Source: Aphrophora alni
Lineage: Eukaryota; Arthropoda; Insecta; Hemiptera; Aphrophoridae
Direction: 5' to 3'
NCBI GenBank assembly: GCA_963513935.1
Contig: OY740769.1
Coordinates: 37,475,120 to 37,539,119 of the forward strand
DNA: 64,000 bases
Below are positions 41,666-53,766 of this stretch, piece by piece. The stretch's first letter is position 1. Every line of letters begins with the position of its first letter. Both the position numbers and the translations under genes were made by a program. The notes beneath the pieces were generated by a model that worked only from the letters and a program-made list of their open reading frames with translations, was not told the origin of the DNA and ran no database searches.

Positions 41666-44600
41666 GTTTGTGATATTGCAGGCAATATCTCCACTACAAG
41701 CATTTTATTTAGTAATGAAGCATCATTTTCATTATACAGAGCTGTAAATAGACATAAAATAGTATTTTGATGTAATTTTATTCTCAAACATAAATTTCAT
41801 AAGTTGTCATATTTGTTCTGTGAAAATGATTTGAATGTGTAATCATTAATAATACTATGGAATGAAGTATTTACAGTAGAGTGATACAAAGTAGGTCATT
41901 TAACTAATTTCCATGTTTTATGTATCAGTTATCTGCACAGTGCTACAAGTGGACTGACTTTAATTGAATTTTTTGTATTGTACATATTTTGTCAAGAGTT
42001 TTATAATGTTGATATGATATCACAAAAATAGGAGTCTACCACAAGACTAAAACACAAAATAATTATTTTTTTTAAGGTTAACTTTAATGGTTTGATCGAC
42101 TGCTCCAATGTAGTTTGTAATGACTAACACAAATTAAGTATTATTTGTTACCATCTTCCAAAAGTGTCTTTTCAGAAAGCAAAAATCATCTGTGCAGTTG
42201 TTATAAAAGATATAATTTCTCAAAATTGGCTGTACAGACTTTGTAAAATTGTAATAAAATATGAAAATTAATAACCCATAAATTAAAAAAGTGTGCCAAA
42301 TCGCAAGTAAAAAAGAATAGGAAGCTAGGGAAAAAATGAAAATGAACCTTAGTGTAATTTAAAACTCAATTTCAATCAAATATGATATATATGCTTGAAA
42401 CAAGTTCAGACAAAGCAAAAAAGTTTAAACTCCTTTTTAAATTACTTTTTTTTAAGTTTGGAAAATTCTATATTTATTTATCTTGTTTGAGAAATATATA
42501 AGGGAAAACTCAATAATGAAAAAAGTGACTTTTTACTTTCTCACATTTTTTGATTTGTTTTTATTTTTAATCTATTATTATTGTTATTTTTTTTATTTTT
42601 TTATTAGGAAGAAAAATCTTTATTTCTCATAGACAAAACATAGTAATGCACAGTCTTTGAATTAATATAATACACAGTCTGTAATACTACATGAATAACT
42701 AAAAACTAAATGTACATTTCCACATGAAAAATGTAAAAAACTCTAAGCCACAGCCTGTTTTAGGTTTTCCAATAAATGAAAAAAATAAGCAGAACCTAAA
42801 GTGTTTTAAATCAAAAATATATATTATCTGTAATAAAAAAGAGTGCAATTACATAATGAAGAAGAAGATGGAATCTATAATTTGTAGAATACAATCAAAC
42901 AGAAATGCAACATACTAAATGCACGAATTTACGCAGTCCATTTAACAAAGTACAAGGATATAAATTAAACTTTTTTTTCCTATCTATAAATTAAAATAAC
43001 AAAGAAGGCAAAACAACAACAAATAACAAACATATCACACAACAAGAACTATTATTGTATAGTAAAACATCGATAAAAACCAAACACAATCACTCTAAAT
43101 AAACATGCCACATAGACAAGGAAAAATAACTAGACCATTAATTCTATTAAAAATTCAGGTTTGATTTTTATATCTTTTAAAAATAATGGAATTACGTTAA
43201 AAAATATTGGTGCAACATACAAATAACTTCTTACAAAAATTTTCTTGAAAGGTCAAAACAATTTTTTATTAAGTTTAGACCATACTCATTGACCACTTCT
43301 TAAATAAAATAATTGAAAAACTTTAAATATACTGTATAAGATATTTCAAGGAAAAAATTTAAACTGCCAAAAAAGGATAAAGATGGATATTTCTGGGTAG
43401 TTTCATCATACATCGTATGAGATGTTTCTGTTGTAATACTATTGCCCACAGTATACTTGTAATAGAGAAAGTTATTTGATTGGTAGTCTTTGCCCAAAAT
43501 AGGGTTTTTGAATTATATCTGACTGTCTTCCATGCACAAAGAAGTAATTTTTATTAAATTTAGTATGTTGGGCATAATTTGGTTGTCTCAAATGTTTTTT
43601 TCTTTTCATTTTTCGGATGATGTAAAATTTGTGATGTACCTAGTACTTACAGAAAAACACAATTTTGAATATCGGCTCCAAATGTAGACCTTAAGGATCC
43701 AATAAATGTATTGATAGCCATTTCCCCAAAAATTTTGATTGTTCGGAAATTTGATTATGATAAGAAAAGATAAAGATATTTTATTGTTGTTCAGGATTAA
43801 TAAATACAATAGAAAAGTCAATAGATACAGTCAACAAAACATTCATTATACAGTATTATAAAACATTCATTAACAAGACGAAATATGTTATTTTAACAGT
43901 TCTTTAAGCTTGAAAAATAAGCAAAAAATTAAAAAGAGTTACAACATATACAATAAATAAATAATAATAACTAAAAACAAAGAAAAAAACTACATTAAAT
44001 CATCCATCCATACTAATTTTTATATTTATATCTTTTTGCAATATAGAGAAAAACTCATCTAGAGTATAAAACGGATTAATTATCAACCAAATACATAACC
44101 TCTTTTTTAATTCTTTTAAGGCTAATCATTCAATATAATTTAGAAGTTTATTTAAAATCCCTGTGCACATTATAATGACATTTCATGGTTTTATCGAGCC
44201 TTGAAAGGTGGAATCTAATCATTGGAAATAGTTCTTGGTTTTATAAGAAGAAACATCACAACAGGTAACTAAACATAAATATAAAAAATATATAGGTTCT
44301 AATATGGTTCATATTTTGAGATATTCAGAAACAACAATTTATAGTTTAAAATTATAATTATTGATAGACACATTAAGGACCATATTTAAAAATTGTACTC
44401 AAATGTTCATCCAAAGTTGGTCATAGATTGCAATTCTGATTCTATATTTACTCTGGTTCACATCTGTTATGATTGGTTCCTCTAAACTACCTGGGTTCTT
44501 TATTTTAATATAATCTAATCAGTGGTTTAGTACCCAATCTTTATTAACAATTATTATTAAGAATGACTGTCTCCTATCTTATTACAATACTACAATGTCC

Positions 44601-47600
44601 TTATTATTATTAATCCAGAATTGTAATAATTTAAAAATGATGCTATACTCAATAGTGAAGCTATTTTAAGAATAAAAATTATCTAACTTGAAGAGTTTTT
44701 ACGTTATGTTTTTTTATTGAATCTAATTATTTATTTATGAATTTATTAATTTATTAATTTGCTCGACTTAAGGGCGCCAGATGTGTTAACATCAATTTTG
44801 AAAAAGGAAAAGAAGTTAATTTTCGTTATTAACAAAAAATCTCTAGGGTCGCAGGCTCTTTTTACGGTGTACTTACAGTGAATTTGGTATTGCAATGAAA
44901 ACACTTGTCTCTGAAATATTAACATACAGATTTATTAAACATTCAAAGAAACATCCTACAAATATTATTAACAAAAAATCATATTTGTAAATACTAGTTA
45001 TCATTTAGTTTTAATAACAAATCATGGATTTATATTTCCTTTATTTTATTAGTTTTAAATTAATCAACTTTATCTTCAAAATGCTTCTACAAATAAAATT
45101 GTTGCAACAGGAATTTAATCTATGAAATTTTGAGTAACTTTGCATCTCTCTACAACAAAGGATTCTAATTTATTATTTAAAGTTTTATTTTTTTATTATT
45201 TTTTCTTGAAATAATCTAATATAAAGAATTTTTTATATTAAGAAACATATACAAAAATTAATTTTCAACATAATACAGATTATTAATCAAATAGGTAATG
45301 TATAGCGTCTATACCAAAACGCCGACAAAAAAAAATATATTGTCTGAACACGAGGAGAAAACTGATGATCGGCAAATTGAAGTTTTACAGCTCCTCGTTG
45401 GTTCTCCATCATTCAAAAGTCGTTTTCTCGAATAGTTTGAGAATGTTCATAACTCACTAACACGTTCAGTCTTTCTGAAATCATTTTTATCTCGCGGTAT
45501 ATAGTTTTTTCTTTTAACACAGTCGTATAGAATAATCGTTCTATTACATGAGTCTATTGTCCACTATAACTGTTCAGTTGTATTGTAATGAGAACTTATC
45601 ACTTGAAAACACTCTTTACTTTTATAGTTCAATGTTTTAATTACACTTTAACAACATTTTTGTTAAGTTAAGCTCATTAGTGCAATTCAACGAATACATC
45701 TTACCGCTCCAATTTTGATCTAAGACTTTTTAAGAAACACAACTTGTCCATTCAAGCGGTGGACTCCAACTAACCTGTTGCCATGAGGCAAATCTCACTT
45801 CCGAAAGCGTTCCTTCCGGTGCTGTTAGCACATTATGACACACTCCCGTAAAACACAAATAATTTACATATCATAACAATAAAAAACAAATCATACTAAA
45901 TTTAACATAATTATTTATTCTGTTTTCTTGAAAATCTATTTTTCTTTTATTAATGAAGTTACTAAATTTAAATTATTATTTGAATCTTTTATCTCTTTGG
46001 CTTAACCGCGTCTTTTAAATGAGTCTATATTAAGATCTGACTTTTCACACTGTCACAGAATGACCCTAATTGTTATGACTCACAGATCTGATTCTACGTT
46101 ATAGTTTATAATGAATTGTCTCTGAAATAATTACAAGGCTTATACACGAAGTTTGCTCACCCTCCTTGGCACTCATGGATGTTCATCTGAAGTCTCTTAC
46201 TCACCAAGTCCGTCTGGCTATCTTCAAGAATTAATTATACTCCCAGGAAGCTCTTACTAGCCAATTCCATCTTGCTGTGTTTAATAATTCCTGCAGCACC
46301 TTCCCTTGATCAATCTTGGTCCACTGACCAAGTTTCCTCCAACCCAAGGGTTTATATATCATTGTAGCATCAATGACTTCTGCCTTGCTTGCAAGGTAAG
46401 CAATTTCATCACTTTTCCAGGTCTGTCACAATAATTGTTGTCATACTGGCTTCTTAAAAAGAACTTAGACTATATTTCTAACTAAAACTATCCTGATTCC
46501 TAACACATCATAGATACTAAAGTTACAATTTATGTTTAAATACTTCTATATAAGAATTTGAACAATCTATTAAATATTTATTCACTTTTTCTTCTTGTGT
46601 CAATAGTGGTGTGACAATAACCAAGATTACAAGTTCTTAATGATATTACATACAAATTATATAAAATATGTTTCAGTATAACATATTAATGGTGTCACCT
46701 TTTACTTTATCTGTACATGATATGTAGATAAAGTGTACAATATTATGATGTTACGATGGCGGGATGGAAGGGGGGGAGGATTTTAATGATATATCCATTT
46801 AAGGTCTCCTACAGCCAAAACAGTGTTTTTTTATATCTATCTGTCTGTTAGTAATATATCACACCCACTGATTTCTCAGAAACCATTTCACCAATTTTTC
46901 TCAAAATTTTTTGTAATAGTTTATTTTTTTTAAAGTCTTTTACTATATATTGATTGTAATATTTTATATGAAGTTAGGCGCCATTTTGAAACATTTATTA
47001 CAAAAACAAAATTAAAATAATTTAAAAAATATTCTTGAAGAGAGCATAGAAAATTTCTAATAGGGTCGTAAGTTCTTTAATATAGTGTACTCTGGAGAAT
47101 TTTTAAAAAAATACAGAATCCAATTTTCTGAAATGTACATTTAATTATTAAGAAAAGTATTATAAATTACACACAAGTTAAATATTTCCTGAAAAAACAT
47201 AAATACATAAATCATCACATTTTTTATAACATCATAAAATTATAATTCATTCATATTTTATTTTTGATTAATTTTGTGGTTGCAACCTAAATCAAAATAA
47301 AAATCTTTTATATAATATAAGAATGCAATATACTCAAAATTTACAATACTTTTATTATGAAATTTGTTTTATTAATTACTTATTCTTTAAACATCAAATC
47401 CAATGAAATCGACTGAATATTTTTTATTTGTAATCCTCAAATTTTAACTTTAGCTTTGACACTAAAGAAATAGTTGCTTTGAGATTTGAAATATGAAAAT
47501 AAACAGAGAAATTTATAAATGGTCTAAAGAGAAGACAACGTGAGTCAAATAAATGACTGTAAATAATATTAAAACAAGGGCAATAAAAAATTTAAAATAG

Positions 47601-50600
47601 ATTTCCAAAATATAAATTTAAGGCAGAATATGTTAGTTATAAGGTATAATAAATTTTAAAGTGAGATATTTTATTGTGAAAATAGACAAAGCCTGTTGTC
47701 AAGTGAATGATTTGAGCAGTGTCCATGAGACCAAAAATGTGAACGTATTAAGTTTTGCTGAATAAGGAAAATCTAAAAAAGGATGCTTAGTTGTGAGATC
47801 TAGAGGAGCTGGCAGTCTAAAGGAAACGTCTGAGATGGTAAGATGTGTTTTAAAAAGTTGTAAGTCGGCATCTGACTTGGTCAGTTTAATAGTTGTGAGA
47901 GAGAGTTTTGAGGTGATTGGACGTATTTTTGAGTCTAGAGACGATGCTCGGGGTAAACGGACATAACTTTCAGTAGAAATCGATGCTCGGGGTAAACGGA
48001 CATAACTTTCAGTAGAAATCGGACAATGTGTTTGTGCTGAAAGAGATGCTTTCAAAAAAGTGAAAACTAGTGATTTTGACAAAGACCATTGTTGGGAATG
48101 TTGTTGAATGGTGATTTAGAGAGACAGACTTAGTTTCACTTTGAACATTATGCAAACTGTTAAAGGGATATCATCATGAAGTTCACAAAATCAGCAGACT
48201 GCAATGAACAATCATCTCTACAATTGCAAATTGGTAACAAGAGCTACAAAGCGCTCAAAATTAAATGTTGTATAAACAGTTTAGATTAATTATTGTTTGA
48301 TGTATTATTTGTAAGTTTAATGATTTTGATATGTTTTTTTTTTATAACTACTTTTCTATTTAAAAAATTTAGAGATGCCTATAAATAGGAATAATTTTGT
48401 TGAGATAAATTAATTTAAAACATATTTAAAAAAGAAATAAGTCTATTTAACTCATATTGATGAATAATTTTTCAGAAGTTGCAACTCAATACTTAAATTA
48501 AAGTTTTAAGATTTTGAAATTAATAAAAAAAGTAACATATAAATATAAAAATTAAAAGTAGGAAGTTTAAAATAATAAATTGATAATAAATTTATGTATT
48601 TGTTTAAAAGTAAGTTAATAAAGAATGTTTAGTTTCAGAAAAACAAATAAGGATTTTTTATTTAATGAAAACCACCGATAAGTACACTTAGAAAAGAAAC
48701 ACGACCCTGAGAGTAATTTAACTTAAAGTAAATTTTTATTTTTCAAAATTGGTAAGCTATAAGCTTCCTGGCGCCCTGAGCTGAGCAATTTATTTCATAA
48801 ATTCTGTAATGGTACAAAGTGTCAATTTTAAAATTAATCAGATCAGTATTTTTAACCCCTTTTTTATATAATATTTACATATTTAAAGTTTATAATCATT
48901 ATTTTTTTAAAAAACATAATCTTCTCTTATTTGAAACCACGTGATATCTCTGTAAACATTATGTTTAAGTTTTTATGAAACATAACTTGAGCATGCTATA
49001 CCAATCATGCTAAACACTGAAGCTAAATTATGTATCATACTTAGAATTTTCATTTTATTCAAACTATTTCCTTATTCAAACTGCATATCGTCTTCTGAAC
49101 TCATATCACATCTATTAAAAAAGTATCTTATTTAAAATATCCGATCTTTCTAAAAAGTAAGTTATTCAATTTTACGTTTCTTTTCCGAGATAACCACTTA
49201 TGGTCTGATTTCTACTTTATTCAAAAATAACTTATCAAAATCACATGATTTTTTCTTAACACCATGTCTTGTTCCTTCTACTGTCCACCTTTGTCTCATT
49301 TAATTCAACTATTTCCATGTTCCACTTTCACATAGTCACATTTCTCATAGTTATATGCACTTCTACACTGTTGTCATATATCTCTTATATCTAATATTAT
49401 ATACATTTTCTTATTATTAATATATTTTTTACAAATATCTCTGACCATTTAGTACTAATAACCTTCATTATTTATTTGTACTGTATTCTTTATTTAACTG
49501 TATATATTATTATTATTATATTCTATAACAGAATACATTTCTATCCACTGCCTTGAGTCAAACTACTTTTCTAGTCAGACCAAGTTTACATAACCGAAAA
49601 TGTACTGTATTACAATTTGTAAAGGTATTTTGGGTTCATAACTATGTACGTAAAATATAATTTGCCCTACGTCAGAAATATGTCGATAACTATGATAAAA
49701 AAATACAACACATTTCAATTGTCTCAAAATTTAACCTAACAAGTATTATTCAAATTTATCCCTGAAGTAAAAAAAATCAGACAACCATCTCCCCATAAAT
49801 TCCAGTTCAAATTTTATAAATAAATTTATACTATTAAAACTGCAATTGTTTACACAACTAATATTAAATTTAATAAGAATGTCGATATTTGAATGTAACA
49901 ATGTTTATAGTAAAAAATAGAAAATTTGTTTGGTTGACAAAATAATTTACATGAATTTATTTTTCACTTACGAAATCTCTTTCAGCACAAATATATGGCC
50001 CAGGTCGCAAAATCACTAGAAGGTCTTCAGCTTGCGCTAGTTGAATAAAATATACAATATCCTTCTCACCAGTAAATTCATATTTACCTTGAGAAGGTTC
50101 GTGAGTGCTCCATTCAATATAACTGTAAAATAAAGTAGTTATTAATAAATAAAATAATTATTACTGTCAAATTTTGTTATTTAGATGGGTCTACAACAGA
50201 CCTGGTACACAATCTTATTACTAGAATAAACGTTTTAATACATTTCTGGAAAGTGTTAAAAGTTTGCTTTATAATACAGTTTTTAAACAGTATAATGTTT
50301 TTGGCATATCATTCGATATAAAAAAAAGGTACTGGTAGCCAATGATCTTCGATGATGATATTCTCTGTAAGTAATAAGACATTTGTTAAGCCTTGAGAAT
50401 GGACATCTGTAAAGTGCCCGAAACGTCGGCTGTACTCAACGTGCAGACAATATTGGCGCGGTCGAACCCCGAAGAACAAGATCATAATAATTATAGATCT
50501 GTCTCATTATTGCCAATTTTTAGCAAAATTATAGATAAATTATTCTTGAGTACACTATGTAAGTTTCTAAATAATTTAAACTCCTTTCTGTTTCCCAATA

Positions 50601-52868
50601 GGGTTTTAGAATATGAAAATGAAAATGACTCTATTGTGAGACTTGTCACATTTATAATTGAAGACTTAGACAATAGCGTACAGATTCTCATTATCTTCCA
50701 TGTAAAGCGTTTTATTTTGTAGATTTTCAAATACAAAACGACATAACGTGGATTTGGGCATAACAGGTGATTTCCAAGATAGATTGAATTAAATGATGAA
50801 CAGAGTTATGCATTTAAGGTTGCTGGAGTTCAATATGAAGTCCCTCATAGTTCAATTATTGGTCCGGTATTATTTTTATTGTACATAAATTACTTCAATC
50901 TTCTGCATAGATAAGTCAATATTTTGATGAAATTATCCTAAAAATCAACCACCATATTTTTGGTAGGGGCCCTGGTCTCTCAGTATACATCCTAACATGT
51001 ATTTGGATGATGTATTACTAGAGAAGTTTGAGTTTGATAAATTGTTGGTTAAACTAGAGACAGCGGACTGTCTTGGGCAGATCATGTAGATAAGATATGT
51101 CATAAATTAACTTCAAGGGTGTTTTCGTTCCAGAATTTGTCCAAATACTGTAACTCTTGTGAATTAAAGTTGTCTTATTATCAATCAATAATACATTCCC
51201 ATTTAAATTATAGAATTATCTTATGGGGTAATTTTAATAAACACAATTTATAAAAGTTATAGAAAAAAGTTACAAATCTTACAGCAAAATGCAACATGAA
51301 TAATTTCAAAATTAAATGCTGCAAGGAAGCTTTTGAGGATTTAAATATCCTAACAGTTCCAAGTATGTATATCCTTGAAGTATTATTATATTGTCGTTTT
51401 AAGACCCGCACAGCTCACAATAGTGACTTTCCTTTTTTGGACAGAAAAAGGGAGTGATTTTAGATATGATGAGATTAGATTGAGCATCTAAAATCAAGCT
51501 GGAATTACTCTCTATAATGAACTTCCAAGTACACAAAAAATATAGACTATTTAATTAAAAGACTTTAAGCTATATTGGATGGGGAACGATGTCCTTACTA
51601 TGTCCAATAAATTTGTTATTTTAACTACAATTATAATATTTGACTATCTAATTAATATTAGTTATTGTTGTTCAATATTAGTTATGTCTGTATTTGTTCT
51701 ACTGTGTGTAGATATATATTTCTCATGTTTTATTTATATAACTAAAGCTCACAAAATTGAGCTCTATGAAAACAGGTAGGTTCAATTTTACCAACAGGTG
51801 TAATGTGATGCTTGTTTTTCATTCAATAGTTACTCAAATGTACTCTTCTAAGACTCCGTAAATGTACATCTTACTTCAAATCATGTATAATAAAAAGTAA
51901 AAACTGAGTACCATTAAGCCTAATCTAAAATACATGATGAATATATATTTTGCACAGTTTGATTGGCCATGATCTCTAATTAGCACAGCAAGCCTAAGTA
52001 CAACAAATGGGTTCAACAGTCAATTATATTAATTTTATTGCACACTGTCGCATAGTAATGTTTACTTCATTGAAATAAGCAGAAACTATAGTGTACTCTA
52101 CTACCAAATCCTACAAAATAAAGAAATTGATTTATTTTTATAAATAATTAAAAAATATAAATATTTTATATTGTTTAAACATAAAGAATTATTATGAGAG
52201 TAGATCCATAAACTTGAAACCTAATAACTATGATAAATAATTTAAACAGGAAAATGAGAGATTATTTTACAAAATATGTTTAAATTTATGGGAGTGTTTC
52301 CATAGATAATGAAAACAATAAAAAATGTCAGAAAAAAAATGTTTTTTCTTGGTCTGGAAAAAGTTGTCAGACTATTTAAAAAATCTACAAAGTTTGTCAA
52401 AACTTTGGTAACAAATACAAAAAGTTCCAGATATTCACAAAACATGATTTTTTCAACCTATTTAAATATAACCATGTATATTTTAATGTTTTTTAAATAT
52501 TTTATTAAACCTTTCAGATGCTCTTAACATTCAATTAATCATCCATGTTGATTTTCTTCCAAGTACATTTTATTTTGTACAATAACGTACTTTCTTGAAA
52601 TAGATAAACCTTCCAATATACCTACTCTTATATGCCTTTAAAATCTATGTAGTCTAGTGACTTGTGGAAAACAAATAAATGTCAGCTTTCACCCTCCCCC
52701 ATGTCTTTAAGCAAAAAAACTTTGTTCAGGAGTTATTATTTCTGTATTCGGAGGAAGGAAAATGTCAAATATACTGTATACAATAACTTTTCTGATATTA
52801 TTGATTTATTTTATACTGTATATTGAAATTAAAAGAAAAACAACAATAAATAAAAAACAAAATAGCTA

Positions 52869-52917
<49 letters not shown>

Positions 52918-53724
52918 CTGTTAATAAATGGATTTTTGTACCATAAAATCCTAGGGTCTAAATTTTATCACTGTGTAGCAAATATAGTAAATTTAATAAC
53001 TCAATCATCTGAATGTCAATAGCGTCTATGTTTTTTTTTTACAAAATTTATTAAAACTTTAAATCTACATACTTATAATTGAAATCAAATAAAGTTCTAT
53101 TTCAAAATTTCTTTTACCATCTATTCAAAGTTCCTTCTCAAAGTGAGTAATTCATTGTTAATGTTAATAGCCTATATAAGTTAAAATAGTTTTAAAAAAA
53201 TACAAACTAGACACAATGCCTTTATCAAACTTATTAAAATGTTATTTTTGATTAAATAACACTGGTAATTATAAGAAAACTGACTGGATATTACACTTCC
53301 TTTACTAGCTTTGGTGTAAATTATTAGTTAGGCTTACAATAGGCCTATTTATCGGATATTTCTTATTTTGAAGTTTATAGCCTTTATAAATGAATTTAGG
53401 TTATTTGTGTATTACAATAAATTTAAATTTATTTTGTGTGAAGTGAGATCTTGTCTGAGTGTTATTTCTTGTACAATGAAAGTGTTCTACTTTGCAATCT
53501 AGGCTTATTTAGGCTTTATTGTTTTTATGGCTTGAAATTTAATTTAAGAGCTGTACTATTTATTATTTTAATTTATCTGACTTTCTTTAAATTTGATTTA
53601 TAATCTCTGTGTCCCCCATGCTGAATATTATTAAGATACTTTATTCAATTTCAGCCTGTGCTAACCTTGTTAGGCTATGTTCATAATTAATGAAATTTAT
53701 AAACAATGACCCTCAATAAATTAT

Positions 53725-53766
<42 letters not shown>

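Larger units (their letters stand above)
39795..44617. other. Intron sequence of exon b-c intron
   Basis: Apart from R1 copy 4, the inverted repeat at 40931-41052 and a TA-rich microsatellite, no gene or element was recognised. Composition is very AT-rich with long T/A runs near 42540-42610 and 43900-44000. Confidence 0.5.
46956..49614 (-). mobile_element. Old LTR, family C copy 2, interrupted by a solo LTR
   Basis: Left part 46956-47428 matches 13359 onward; right part 48884-49614 matches the stretch ending at 15414. The two parts are contiguous in copy 1. On the minus strand it ends AAAATGGCGCC(T) then ATATTACA. Without the insertion it is about 1.2 kb, as in copy 1. Confidence 0.75.

Noticed and set aside
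46062..46440. Possible further minus-strand LTR starting TGTGACAGACCTGG at 46434
   Set aside because: No second end, target duplication or conserved 3' module could be found.
47699..48082. 127-codon minus-strand frame with a repeated RLPRAS segment
   Set aside because: The repetition comes from the 39-bp tandem duplication in an LTR; it is not a gene.
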